From Betaproteobacteria bacterium (GTDB lineage: Bacteria; Pseudomonadota; Gammaproteobacteria; Burkholderiales; SG8-41), in NCBI GenBank assembly GCA_021732605.1, contig JAKFUS010000015.1, forward strand, positions 79,472 through 143,471: a stretch of DNA of 64,000 nucleotides, written 5' to 3'. The notes beneath the pieces were generated by a model, which was given only the letters and a program-made list of their open reading frames with translations, ran no database searches and was not told the DNA's origin. Of the stretch, positions 39,242 to 48,047 are shown piece by piece; the stretch's first letter is position 1; every line of letters starts with the position of its first letter. The translations under genes were made by a program, and so were the position numbers.

Positions 39242-40018
39242 ATGACTGATAAAAATACTTACCGCACCACCGCCAAAGGCCTTGCTGAAGTCGCGGCGCG
39301 CCCCGGCACGCTGAAACCCGGCATCAAAGGGCTGCTGGCCGCGGTCGGTGAGCGGGCCAACGCGGTAAATCTGCGGGAAAAGTTTCCGCGTGCCGGCGAC
39401 ATCAGCGCGGCACTGGAGGCGCTGACCAACGAGGGTTACATCGAAATCGTGCCGGCAACGGCCCCCCAATCCAAATCCGCGATTGACGACCTAGAAAGTT
39501 TCCTCAATGAACGCCCGAAAGAGCCGACGCTGCAGCAGCGACGCCAGGCCGAGGGCACGATTTCCGGCGCGCGCAGGCTGAAAGCCGGTTACCAGATCAG
39601 CATCCTCAACCGCCCGGGCAAACCGATACCGTCGCGTGGCGGCGGCAAACACGTCATTCTGATCATCGACAGTCACGAGGCGGAGGCACTGACAGCCGCG
39701 CGCAGCCTGATGCAGGGTGGATTCGACATCCGCGGCGCCGCCAACCGCAGCGAAATCGCAGCCGCACTGGGCAAACAGCCACTGCCCGACCTGATCATCA
39801 TCGATGTGGAAATGCGCGATACCGTCGGTCTGGATGTACTCGGCAAACTGCACGAACACCCGGAATTCAAATCGACACCGATCATCGTCGTCACTGCCCG
39901 CGCCGAACGCGACGATATCGTCGCCGCGCTGGCCTACGGCGCATCGGGTTACCTCAACAAACCCGTCAAGCCGGAGACCCTGTTGCGCAACGCCAAGGAC
40001 GCGCTCGGCCTGCCCTGA
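39242..40018 (+). CDS. response regulator with N-terminal winged-helix-like module
   Basis: A 258-residue protein. Residues of about 5-72 resemble the N-terminal module of the coiled-coil protein at 33661 (both have T-x-K-G, then L..L..GY(V/I)). Residues of about 137-258 form a receiver domain with phospho-acceptor Asp188 (LIIIDVEMRDT), Thr218 and Lys240 (YLNKPVKP). The acidic pocket has only one Asp (143, LIIDSHEAE) where two acids are usual. No histidine kinase is nearby. The start codon follows an AAAAATACTTAC patch reminiscent of the AT-rich repeats. Confidence 0.85.
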   Translation: MTDKNTYRTTAKGLAEVAARPGTLKPGIKGLLAAVGERANAVNLREKFPRAGDISAALEALTNEGYIEIVPATAPQSKSAIDDLESFLNERPKEPTLQQRRQAEGTISGARRLKAGYQISILNRPGKPIPSRGGGKHVILIIDSHEAEALTAARSLMQGGFDIRGAANRSEIAAALGKQPLPDLIIIDVEMRDTVGLDVLGKLHEHPEFKSTPIIVVTARAERDDIVAALAYGASGYLNKPVKPETLLRNAKDALGLP

Positions 40019-40052
40019 ACTGCCACCTGCGGCTGCCTGGCCTGCGAGCGCA

Positions 40053-40895
40053 TTATTGTCGAGGTTTGGCGCCGTGTTGCAGAAAACCGGTTACCGCCTG
40101 CACCCACTCAGGACGCCCGAACAGGAAAGCCTCGTTGTGCCCGCCACGCATTTCGAGCGATGACGCGGCGCCGGCTGCAGCCTCATACAGGCGTTCGCCA
40201 TGTGCAAACGGCACGATTTCATCATCCCGGCTGTGTGCGATCAGCACCGGGCCGCGAAAATTGCGCAGATGTGCCAGCGTGTTATAGCGGTAGCGGCTGA
40301 TCAAACGCACCGGTAGCCAGGGATAAATTTCGCTGCCAAGATCCGGCAGCGAGGTGAACGTGGATATCAAGACCAGCGCACGCGGTTGCATGCGCGCAGC
40401 CAATTCCGCCGCTACGGCCCCGCCCAGCGATTCGCCGACCACCGTAATGTCATTGGTTTTGAAACCGCGCTCCGCCGTCAGCCAGCGCCAGGCGGCCTCT
40501 GCATCCGCATAAGTACCGAACTCCGATGGCTTGCCGGTGCTCGCACCATAGCCGCGGTAGTCAACCAGCAGCACCGCGTATCCCATCGCATGGAAATGCG
40601 GAAGGTAGTCGATGCGGTCGGCAATACTGCCGGCATTACCGTGCAGAAGCAGCACTGCGCCGCGCATTGGTATGGCGGGCACCCACCACGCGGCCAGCGC
40701 TTCACCGTCCGTCGTGGTGATACGCACATCTTCAAAAGACAATTTAACCTGGGCCGGCGTCGACCTTGCGACACCACCGATATGCGGAAAATAAATCAGG
40801 CGATCCTGCGTCAGCCATGTAAAAAGAACCACTATGCCGTAGACCGCAGCGCTTGCCGCCAGAAACTGCAACATGATGCGTTTCAACGCCGCCAT
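40053..40895 (-). CDS. membrane-anchored alpha/beta hydrolase (Bem46/ABHD-like)
   Basis: A 280-residue protein with one N-terminal span (about 9-28) then an alpha/beta-hydrolase domain: LLLHGNAGS (oxyanion), VVGESLGGAVA (nucleophile Ser), HSRDDEIVPF (Asp) and GGHNEAF (His). Such Bem46-like enzymes are serine esterases or depalmitoylase-like. The start overlaps the end of srkA by 13 bases; an internal Met at 40874 is an alternative. Last gene of the minus-strand run from 43910. Confidence 0.88.
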   Translation of the reverse strand: MAALKRIMLQFLAASAAVYGIVVLFTWLTQDRLIYFPHIGGVARSTPAQVKLSFEDVRITTTDGEALAAWWVPAIPMRGAVLLLHGNAGSIADRIDYLPHFHAMGYAVLLVDYRGYGASTGKPSEFGTYADAEAAWRWLTAERGFKTNDITVVGESLGGAVAAELAARMQPRALVLISTFTSLPDLGSEIYPWLPVRLISRYRYNTLAHLRNFRGPVLIAHSRDDEIVPFAHGERLYEAAAGAASSLEMRGGHNEAFLFGRPEWVQAVTGFLQHGAKPRQ

Positions 40896-41860
40896 TGCAA
40901 CGGCGGCTCATCCAGCGCCGCCGCCTGTTCGCGCAGCGCCAGCACGTGATCCTGCCAGTAGCGCTGGGTGTTGAAAAAGGGAAAACTTGCCGGGAAGGCC
41001 GGGTCGTCCCAGCGTCGCGCCAGCCAGCCCGCGTACTGCACGATGCGCAGCGTGCGCAACGCCTCAATCAGCATCAGCTCCGCCGCATCGAACTCGCGGA
41101 ATTCGCAGTAACCCCCGAGCAGGTGCAACAACTGCGCCTGCTGTGCCTTACGGTCGCCCGACAAACACATCCACAAGTCCTGCACGGCCGGCCCCATACG
41201 CGCATCGTCGAGATCGACAAAATGCGGCCCCTCGTCGGTCCACAACACGTTGCCGGCATGGCAGTCGCCGTGCAACCGAATATTGCGAACTGCGCCGGCA
41301 GCGACCCAGCGCCGCTCGACCCGTTCGACCACGTCCTCGACGACACTCGCATAGGTGTCGTAGAGGTCATCCGGCACAAATTCGCTGTCGAGCACGAACT
41401 GCACCGGCTCGTAGGCAAAGGATTCGATGTCCAGCGTCGGGCGGTGTTCAAAAGGTTTGGTCTGCCCCACCGCATGGATGCGCGCGATGAAGCGCCCCAT
41501 CCACTGCAGCGTGTCCGGATCATCCAGTTCCGGCGTACGCCCGCCGCGGCGCGGCGTGATCGCGAACTGGAAACCGCCATGCTCGTGCAGCGTGCGTCCG
41601 TTGAACAGCAGCGGCGCCACCACCGGCAGCTCGCGCGCCACGAGTTCCGCGGCAAAATCGTGTTCCTCCTGGATTGCCGCGCTGCTCCAGCGCTGCGGGC
41701 GGTAGAACTTGGCGACAACCGACGCGCCGTCTTCCAGACCCACCTGGTAGACACGGTTTTCGTAACTGTTCAGCGCCTGCAGCCGTCCGTCGCAGCGCAG
41801 GCCGCAGGACTCGACGGCATCAAGCAATGTCTCAGGAGTCAGTGCTGCATACGGCGCCAT
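40883..41860 (-). CDS. srkA: SrkA/YihE-type stress response kinase
   Basis: A 325-residue kinase of the SrkA (RdoA/YihE) family, aminoglycoside-phosphotransferase-like fold. Visible motifs: NSYENRVYQVGLEDG (Gly loop), VVAKFYRPQRWS (Lys), LHGDCHAGNVLW (catalytic loop) and HFVDLDDARMGP (metal Asp). In E. coli it protects against stress-induced death. ATG 41860 overlaps the upstream stop (TGATG), so translation is coupled to the unknown protein. A TTG one codon earlier is possible. Confidence 0.93.
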   Translation of the reverse strand: MAPYAALTPETLLDAVESCGLRCDGRLQALNSYENRVYQVGLEDGASVVAKFYRPQRWSSAAIQEEHDFAAELVARELPVVAPLLFNGRTLHEHGGFQFAITPRRGGRTPELDDPDTLQWMGRFIARIHAVGQTKPFEHRPTLDIESFAYEPVQFVLDSEFVPDDLYDTYASVVEDVVERVERRWVAAGAVRNIRLHGDCHAGNVLWTDEGPHFVDLDDARMGPAVQDLWMCLSGDRKAQQAQLLHLLGGYCEFREFDAAELMLIEALRTLRIVQYAGWLARRWDDPAFPASFPFFNTQRYWQDHVLALREQAAALDEPPLQWRR

Positions 41861-42930
41861 CAATGCCTTGCCGCTGTCGCCGCGCGTTGTGCAGGCACAT
41901 AACGCAGGCCACGTTCCAGTACGTCGGGCAGCACTTCACTCCGCCACTCCACACTGGAAATCCGGAAATCGTTCAAAGCCTGCGCAAAAATCAGCTGCAC
42001 ATCATGCACTTCATCCAGCGGATGCAGCGGCCAGCAGAATCCTTCGAGCATCGACTCATCAAACGGCGAACTGAGGCTCAGGCGCAGCTCGCCGGCACCC
42101 GCCGCCAGCGCATGCGCAGACAACACGGCTTCGGGGTCGCCGACGCTCATCCGGAAATGCCGTACGGTATTGCTGAGGAAAAGGTTAAGTGCAGCTTCAA
42201 GTTGCGCGCAACGACCGAGGTAAGCCGCTTTCAGCAACGGTTGCGGCGGCCGCGGCATCGGCAGCACTTCCAGCCCTGCTTGCGCCAACTGACGCGTCAG
42301 CTCACGTGTCAGCGGCGTGCCCCAGGTACCAATATTGGATGCCGACTCGAGAAACGACGGCAGATGTTGCGGCGTCACGCCGGCACCGATCAGGAAACGC
42401 AGGTGTACCTGCTCACGACCGGGGCCCACGACGACCGGCTCAGGGATCAGCGTTTCAACAACAGCGCGCTCTGCGGGATCACGAACGGCGCGCCATAACG
42501 CGCAGGGTGACAAGACCTCCAGTGCCGCGGCGCTGCACAAGGCATTACCCAGGCCGAAATTGCGCGTCGCGCCGACGGCGCCGTGCCGTTCCAGCAGCGC
42601 GGTGATCTTGTCGGTTTCAGGCAATGCGCCCGGCAATGTCAGTTGCATACGCGCCCCGGCGACGATGACCAGTGGAATCGCGAAGAGCTGCAGACTGATG
42701 CCATCACCGCCGCCATCAATCGCCGCAGCCAGCGCCTGCCACACGCGGCGCACAACCGCCGGTGGTCCGCCCTGCAAGGCGGCACGAATCACCGCGTCAT
42801 CACCCGCTGTCAATGCAGCTGCCAGATCGGCTGTCAGTCCTGCGCCATCATCCTGCACCGCTGCACGGAGCAGCGGGTTCGCCGATACCGCGGCAATGCG
42901 CGGTTCCGGCAATGATTCGATTACATTCAT
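41860..42930 (-). CDS. unknown protein coupled to a Bug receptor and SrkA
   Basis: A 356-residue soluble protein, rich in Ala and Leu, with no signal peptide, membrane span or motif that I recognise. The N-terminal half has helical repeats (LTADLAAALTAGDDAVIRAALQGG), and a Pro-rich turn precedes LTLPGALPETDKITALLERHG. The start overlaps the Bug stop as ATGA (42927-42930) and its stop overlaps srkA as TGATG, so it is a firm part of a four-gene unit. Being conserved between two known genes would make it a candidate for a new family. Confidence 0.75.
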   Translation of the reverse strand: MNVIESLPEPRIAAVSANPLLRAAVQDDGAGLTADLAAALTAGDDAVIRAALQGGPPAVVRRVWQALAAAIDGGGDGISLQLFAIPLVIVAGARMQLTLPGALPETDKITALLERHGAVGATRNFGLGNALCSAAALEVLSPCALWRAVRDPAERAVVETLIPEPVVVGPGREQVHLRFLIGAGVTPQHLPSFLESASNIGTWGTPLTRELTRQLAQAGLEVLPMPRPPQPLLKAAYLGRCAQLEAALNLFLSNTVRHFRMSVGDPEAVLSAHALAAGAGELRLSLSSPFDESMLEGFCWPLHPLDEVHDVQLIFAQALNDFRISSVEWRSEVLPDVLERGLRYVPAQRAATAARH

Positions 42931-43910
42931 TCCGCTTTTGCGCCCGAGGCCTTGACGGCCAGGCCCCATTTCACCAGCTCGGTTTTGATGTACGCGGTGT
43001 ATTGCTCCGGCGTGTCGCCGACGAACTCGGCGCCCTCGGCCATCATCCGGTCGCGCAGATCCGGCGCGAGCAGTGCCTTGGTTGATTCAGCGTGCAGCTT
43101 GGCAATGATGGCTGCCGGAGTTCCGGTCGGAACTGCCATGCCGAACCAGGATCCGGTTTCAAATCCTTTCAGCCCCTGCTCGTCCAGCGTCGGTACATCC
43201 TTCGCGGCAGCCACACGCTTCAGGCTGGTCACGCCCAGCGCACGCAGGCGGCCGCTGCGCGCATGCGGGATGGTCGATACCATCGCTCCGAAATACACCT
43301 CGATATGTCCGGCGATACTGTCGGCAATGGCCGGTGTCGCACCTTTGTACGGCACATGCACCATTTTCACACCGGCCATGGTTTTGAAAATTTCACCGGC
43401 GAGATGATGCGGGCTGCCGATGCCGGTGGAACCATGGCGCAAGGAATTCGGATTGGCTTTGGCAATCGCGATCAGGTCTTTGGCATTTTTTGCCGGCAGT
43501 GACGGATGCACGACGACTATGCCCGGTACCTTGGCAAAATTGGTGATGTAGGCAAAGTCTTTCAGCATGTCGTAATTGAGTTTCGGATACAGCGTCGGAT
43601 TGATCGCATTGGCCACTGTCGGCATGAACAGCGTGTAACCATCGGGCGGCGCTTTCACGCCCAGTTCAGTGCCGATGTTGGTGCCGGCGCCGGGACGGTT
43701 GTCGACGATCACCTGCTGGCCCCAAACCGCCGTCAGTTTCTGACCGACTGCGCGCGCCAGCATGTCTGCCGTGCCGCCCGGCGTATAACCGACGATGTAG
43801 CGGATGGTGCGCGAGGGGTAGCCGGCGGCATCCTGCGCCAGTGCTAAACCCGCTGTGCCCAGCATCGCCAGTGCACCGATAAAAATACATAAGTATTTGT
43901 TTTTAAACAT
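42927..43910 (-). CDS. Bug/TctC-family receptor with a repeat-derived signal peptide
   Basis: A 327-residue periplasmic receptor: YPSRTIRYIVGYTPGGTADMLAR, VIVDNRPGAGTNIGTEL and PPDGYTLFMPTVANA. The signal peptide MFKNKYLCIFIGALAMLG begins with residues encoded by AT-rich repeat copy F, which also supplies the start codon; GGAGA precedes the ATG by 5 bases. Its stop overlaps the unknown protein's start. No TctAB genes are near. Confidence 0.92.
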   Translation of the reverse strand: MFKNKYLCIFIGALAMLGTAGLALAQDAAGYPSRTIRYIVGYTPGGTADMLARAVGQKLTAVWGQQVIVDNRPGAGTNIGTELGVKAPPDGYTLFMPTVANAINPTLYPKLNYDMLKDFAYITNFAKVPGIVVVHPSLPAKNAKDLIAIAKANPNSLRHGSTGIGSPHHLAGEIFKTMAGVKMVHVPYKGATPAIADSIAGHIEVYFGAMVSTIPHARSGRLRALGVTSLKRVAAAKDVPTLDEQGLKGFETGSWFGMAVPTGTPAAIIAKLHAESTKALLAPDLRDRMMAEGAEFVGDTPEQYTAYIKTELVKWGLAVKASGAKAE

Positions 43911-43914
43911 TTTT
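43881..43914 (+). repeat. AT-rich interspersed repeat, copy F
   Basis: AAAAATACATAAGTATTTG followed by TTTTTAAACATTTTTT; ACATAAGTATTTGTTTT is identical over 17 bases to copy C. The minus strand of this element encodes the first ten or so residues of the Bug receptor ending at 42927. Confidence 0.75.
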
Positions 43915-43968
43915 TCTCCATGCAGCTTTTATAATTAACTGCTGGACTTCAGACCGAAGCGCCAACCA

Positions 43969-44937
43969 TCAATCGACTTGCGCACCCGACTCCTTCACCA
44001 CCTTGGCCCACTTCGCATAATCAGCCCTGACCACGCGCGCAAATGCTTCGGCACTGCCACCGACGGCATCCGCGCCCTGCGCATTCAAACGTTTGACCAG
44101 CTCCGCTGAAGCCAATGCGGTATTCAATTCTGCATTGACGCGCTTGACGATGTCGGCGGGCGTTCCTGCCGGCGCAAAAATACCGAACCAGTTGACGACC
44201 TCATAGCCGGGAACCGTCTCGGCAATCGCCGGCAATTCCGGGAAAGCCGCGGAACGCTTCGGGCTGGTCACCGCCAGGCCGCGCAGCTTGCCGGTCTTGA
44301 CCTGCGGCGACAGAGGCACCGCGCTCGAAATCGTCAGCGCGATCTGGCCACCCAGCATGTCGGTCACCAGCGGTCCCACGCCCTTATACGGAATATGCTC
44401 CATGCGAATGCCGGTCATCGACTTGAACAGTTCCATCGCGAGATGGCTAGACGAGCCGCTGCCGCCCGAACCGTAGTTGACCTTGCCCGGATTCGCCTTT
44501 GAATACGCGATCAGTTCGGCGACGGTTTTTGCGGGAAAGCTGTTGCCACTCGCCATCATCAGCGGCACGGCGACGAACTGCACCAGCGGCGTGAAATCCT
44601 TGATCGCGTCATAAGACACTTTTTTATACAAATGCGGATTGATGACATGCGGGATCGATGAAAACAGCAGCGTGTAGCCGTCAGCATTGGCCCGCGCTGA
44701 GATTTCCGTCGCAATCAATCCGCCGGCGCCGCCGCGATTGTCCACCACCACCTGCTGCCCAAGGCGGTCGCTTAATTGCTGGGCCGCGACGCGGCCGAGG
44801 ATGTCAGCCGCACCACCCGGCGGAAAACCCACCACGAGGCGCACCGGGCGGTCAGGATACGCACTTGCGCTGGCGGCAAACACCAGCGGAGAGCATGCGG
44901 CTGCGAATATGGCAAAAATTGCGTAAGGGATGTTCAT
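43969..44937 (-). CDS. Bug/TctC-family receptor
   Basis: A 322-residue periplasmic receptor. The signal peptide ends near LVFAASASA; motifs YPDRPVRLVVGFPPGGAADILGR, VVDNRGGAGGLIATEI and NADGYTLLFSSIPHV. ATG 44937 is chosen because AAGGAA lies 6 bases upstream; the longer frame has no ribosome-binding site. It lies 58 bases upstream of the next Bug gene on the same strand and 97 bases after the gamma-glutamyltransferase-like gene. Confidence 0.92.
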   Translation of the reverse strand: MNIPYAIFAIFAAACSPLVFAASASAYPDRPVRLVVGFPPGGAADILGRVAAQQLSDRLGQQVVVDNRGGAGGLIATEISARANADGYTLLFSSIPHVINPHLYKKVSYDAIKDFTPLVQFVAVPLMMASGNSFPAKTVAELIAYSKANPGKVNYGSGGSGSSSHLAMELFKSMTGIRMEHIPYKGVGPLVTDMLGGQIALTISSAVPLSPQVKTGKLRGLAVTSPKRSAAFPELPAIAETVPGYEVVNWFGIFAPAGTPADIVKRVNAELNTALASAELVKRLNAQGADAVGGSAEAFARVVRADYAKWAKVVKESGAQVD

Positions 44938-45034
44938 GCGGATTCCTTGTGATCGTCGAGAGTAGATGACGGGGCTGATTACTGCCAAAAACCATAGCAG
45001 CAATCGTGCCACCGCTGTCGTCACCAGCCCCTAA

Positions 45035-46753
45035 TTACCATCCGAGCACATAGGCCGGACGGCGTGGATCCGCGCCGCCGTGCAGCACGCCGTGGGCATG
45101 ATCGTTGATGATGGTGCACACCGAACCCGCGAGCCAGGTCATGTCATCCCACCAGTAGGTTTTATGACCCATCGCCGCCAGTGCTTCGCCGGTCTTCCTC
45201 TCAATTCGTGACTCCAGGTACAGGCGTCCAGGGAAATAGGCATGCGGTTCAAAAGAACCCGGATAACTGTAGCCGGCAAAACGCGGCGCTTCGACCGCAT
45301 CCTGCACGCCCATGCCGAATACATTGACGTTGAGGAAGACCTGGATCATGGCCTGGATCTGCACGTCGCCACCCGGCGTGCCGAAGGGCATGTACGCCTT
45401 GCCGTTTTTCAGCGCCAGCGCCGGATTCGGCGTCAGCCGCGGGCGTTTGCCCGGCGCGACCGATGACGGATGTGAAGGATCGGCCCAGGACTGCGTGCCG
45501 CGACCCGAACAAACGATGCCCACGCCAGGAACAATCGGCGTCTTGTCCGAACCGTCCGAAGGCGTCGCAGAAAACGCATTTCCATGGCGGTCGATCACGC
45601 ACAGGTAAGAGGTGTCTCCAGGACCCGGTGATTCCTCGGATTGCGGTTCCGGCATGCACATGTTCTGCAGCGCGGTCAGCGATTTCGGGTTTCCTGCCGG
45701 CGGCATCCCCGGCCAGGCCTGGGTGTCGCGAATCAACGTTCGCCGCCACGCCGCATATTTTTCCGACAGCAATCCGGCCAGCGGCACTTTAACGAATTTG
45801 GGATCGCCAAAGTGATGATGGCGATCGGCAAATGCCAGTTTCAGTGCTTCGGTAACGACGTGGATATATTGCGGCGTGTTGTGTCCCAGCGCCTTCAGGT
45901 CGTAACCCTTGAGGATATTCAGCGCCATCGGCAGCGCAGGGCCCTGCGACCAAGGCCCGCAGGCGTGCACCTCGATATTGCCGAACTTCGATTTCACCGT
46001 CGGCTCGAAATTGACCTTGAAGTCGGCAAAATCCTCGTAACGCATCAGGCCGCCCTGCTGCGTGATCCATTTCGTCACATCACGCGCAATATCGCCCTTG
46101 TAGAAGGCGTCGCGTGCCGCCTGCAGGCCGGCCTTGCGGCCCTTGCGGCTGGCACGGCGCTCCTGATCCACCATGTACTGCAACGTGCGGCCAAGGTCGG
46201 CCTGCACGAATACCTTGCCCGGCACCGGCGGTTTACCGCCTGGCATGAATACTTTTTTGCTCGACGGCCAGCGGCCGTAATTGTCGGCGTTGTCGGCGAT
46301 GAACTCGGCCATCAGCGGATACATCGGAAAACCCTTGCTGGCAAAACGCAGCGCCGCAGACGCAACTTCGCCGAAACTCATGGTGCCGAATCTCGACAGC
46401 GCAGTGATCCAGGCATCCGGTGCCGCCGGCACCACGCAGCGCTCCACGCCGGGCGGAATCTTGCCGCCGTGTTTTTTCAGGAAATAATCCGGGGTCACTG
46501 CCCGCGGCCACACGCCGAGCCCGTCGATGGAATACACCTTGCGGTCTTTGGCGGTGTAAATGATCTGCGGCGCAACACCACCGATGTTGACTTTCTCGGT
46601 CTGCAGCACACCTATGGCCAGGCCAGCGGCGACGCCGGCGTCAATGGCATTGCCGCCGGCTTCGAGGATTTCGAACGCCGCGTGGGCAGCAAGATAATGG
46701 CCTGCGGCGACCACATGCCGGGTGCCCATGATGGTCATGCGTTTGCTTGTCAT
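45035..46753 (-). CDS. gamma-glutamyltransferase-family protein (cytosolic type)
   Basis: A 572-residue Ntn-hydrolase of the gamma-glutamyltranspeptidase family. The N-terminal helix region GGNAIDAGVAAGLAIGV and the late APFG-like PFGTPGGDVQIQ are conserved. The autoprocessing nucleophile is probably Thr381 in GPGDTSYLCVID, although the usual T-(T/S)-H pattern is altered to T-S-Y. No signal peptide is present, unlike typical periplasmic Ggt. AAGGAG precedes ATG. The family includes cephalosporin acylases and other amidases, so the substrate need not be glutathione. Confidence 0.88.
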   Translation of the reverse strand: MTSKRMTIMGTRHVVAAGHYLAAHAAFEILEAGGNAIDAGVAAGLAIGVLQTEKVNIGGVAPQIIYTAKDRKVYSIDGLGVWPRAVTPDYFLKKHGGKIPPGVERCVVPAAPDAWITALSRFGTMSFGEVASAALRFASKGFPMYPLMAEFIADNADNYGRWPSSKKVFMPGGKPPVPGKVFVQADLGRTLQYMVDQERRASRKGRKAGLQAARDAFYKGDIARDVTKWITQQGGLMRYEDFADFKVNFEPTVKSKFGNIEVHACGPWSQGPALPMALNILKGYDLKALGHNTPQYIHVVTEALKLAFADRHHHFGDPKFVKVPLAGLLSEKYAAWRRTLIRDTQAWPGMPPAGNPKSLTALQNMCMPEPQSEESPGPGDTSYLCVIDRHGNAFSATPSDGSDKTPIVPGVGIVCSGRGTQSWADPSHPSSVAPGKRPRLTPNPALALKNGKAYMPFGTPGGDVQIQAMIQVFLNVNVFGMGVQDAVEAPRFAGYSYPGSFEPHAYFPGRLYLESRIERKTGEALAAMGHKTYWWDDMTWLAGSVCTIINDHAHGVLHGGADPRRPAYVLGW

Positions 46754-46957
46754 TCGATCTCCTTACAGGCTGCCAATGAGGAATGCAGGAATGATCCGAA
46801 TTCTACCCCGTAGCCGATGGCTTGCCCCTGCCCGCACCACAAACTGGACACATCGTCGCAACATAAGCGCGACAAGCTTGGTAAACTCCGCCACTGGACA
46901 AACACCTGTGACGGAAACTCGATTTCCGGACGCGGGCCACCCGAGGAGAACACCAAC

Positions 46958-47926
46958 ATGAAACTGTCACGTTTGGGCATTGCCGCTGTCGCCGGCGCCC
47001 TGGCTTTGGCCGCCCCCGCGCAAGCGCAAAACTATCCCGTCAAAACGATCCGTCTGGTGATCCCGTTTGCCGCCGGCGGCAACACCGACATCATCGGCCG
47101 CATCTTTGTGCCGAAAATGGCTGAAATCATCGGTCAGCAGATCATCATCGACAACCGTGGCGGCGCCGGCAGCGTGATCGGTACGGAAATCGTAATGCGC
47201 GCACCACCCGACGGCTACAACCTGCTGCTGGCCTCCGCCGCACACACCATCAACCCGGCCATGATCAAAAAACTGCCCTATGATTCAGTCAAGGATTTCA
47301 CGCCGCTGGGCGTAGTCGCCGACGTGCCCACCGCCTTCGTGCTCCACCCCTCGCTGCCGCCGAAAAACGTCAAGGAATTCGTCGCATTGGCCAAGGCCCG
47401 ACCCAACGACATTTTCTACTCGACCGCCGGCATCGGCACTGTCGGCCATCTCGCAGCCGAACTGCTGATATCGACCACAGGCATAAAACTCACCTCCGTC
47501 CACTACAAGGGCACCGGCCCGTCGATGATCGACCTGGTCGGCGGCCATATCCAGATGCAATTCCCGAGCATGCCGGCCGCCGTTCCCTACGTCGCCGCCA
47601 ACCGCATGCGGATGATTGCGCAGACCGGCGAGAAACGTTCGCCGGCTGCCCCCACGGTTCCGACCATGGTGGAACAGGGCTACAAGGATTTCATCGTCTC
47701 CAGCGGCTTTGCCATGTTCGGTCCGGCCAACCTGCCAAAGGCGATCGCCGACCGCGTCAATGCGGCGATGGCGCAGGCGCTGAAAGATCCCAAGGTGAGC
47801 AAGACGCTGCTCGAACAAGGTGCGGAACCGACCGGCACCACGCCCGAATCGCACGACAAATTCAACCGCGCCGAAATCCAGAAATGGATCAAGGTTGTAC
47901 GCGACGCACGCATTGAAATGCAGTAA
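46958..47926 (+). CDS. Bug/TctC-family receptor between two GGT-like genes
   Basis: A 322-residue periplasmic receptor with signal peptide ending APAQAQN. Motifs: YPVKTIRLVIPFAAGGNTDIIGR, IIDNRGGAGSVIGTEI and PPDGYNLLLASAAHT. A strong GAGGAG lies 9 bases before ATG 46958. It is divergent from one GGT-like gene and upstream of another, so its ligand may be a gamma-glutamyl or similar amide compound (inference). A terminator follows at 47968. Confidence 0.92.
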   Translation: MKLSRLGIAAVAGALALAAPAQAQNYPVKTIRLVIPFAAGGNTDIIGRIFVPKMAEIIGQQIIIDNRGGAGSVIGTEIVMRAPPDGYNLLLASAAHTINPAMIKKLPYDSVKDFTPLGVVADVPTAFVLHPSLPPKNVKEFVALAKARPNDIFYSTAGIGTVGHLAAELLISTTGIKLTSVHYKGTGPSMIDLVGGHIQMQFPSMPAAVPYVAANRMRMIAQTGEKRSPAAPTVPTMVEQGYKDFIVSSGFAMFGPANLPKAIADRVNAAMAQALKDPKVSKTLLEQGAEPTGTTPESHDKFNRAEIQKWIKVVRDARIEMQ

Positions 47927-47967
47927 CGCGGCCCCGACGCTAACTTACGTTACACACCGCGTGCGTT

Positions 47968-47998
47968 AAAATACGGGGCCCTGTAGCCCCGTATTTTT
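47968..47998 (+). terminator. intrinsic terminator after the Bug gene
   Basis: A 12-bp perfect stem AAAATACGGGGC/GCCCCGTATTTT (47968-47979 with 47986-47997), 6-base loop, ending in a T run. Confidence 0.9.
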
Positions 47999-48047
47999 TC
48001 ACGTTTTTTCCACGCATTTTCCAGTTTATTTTTTTCCGGAAAACATC

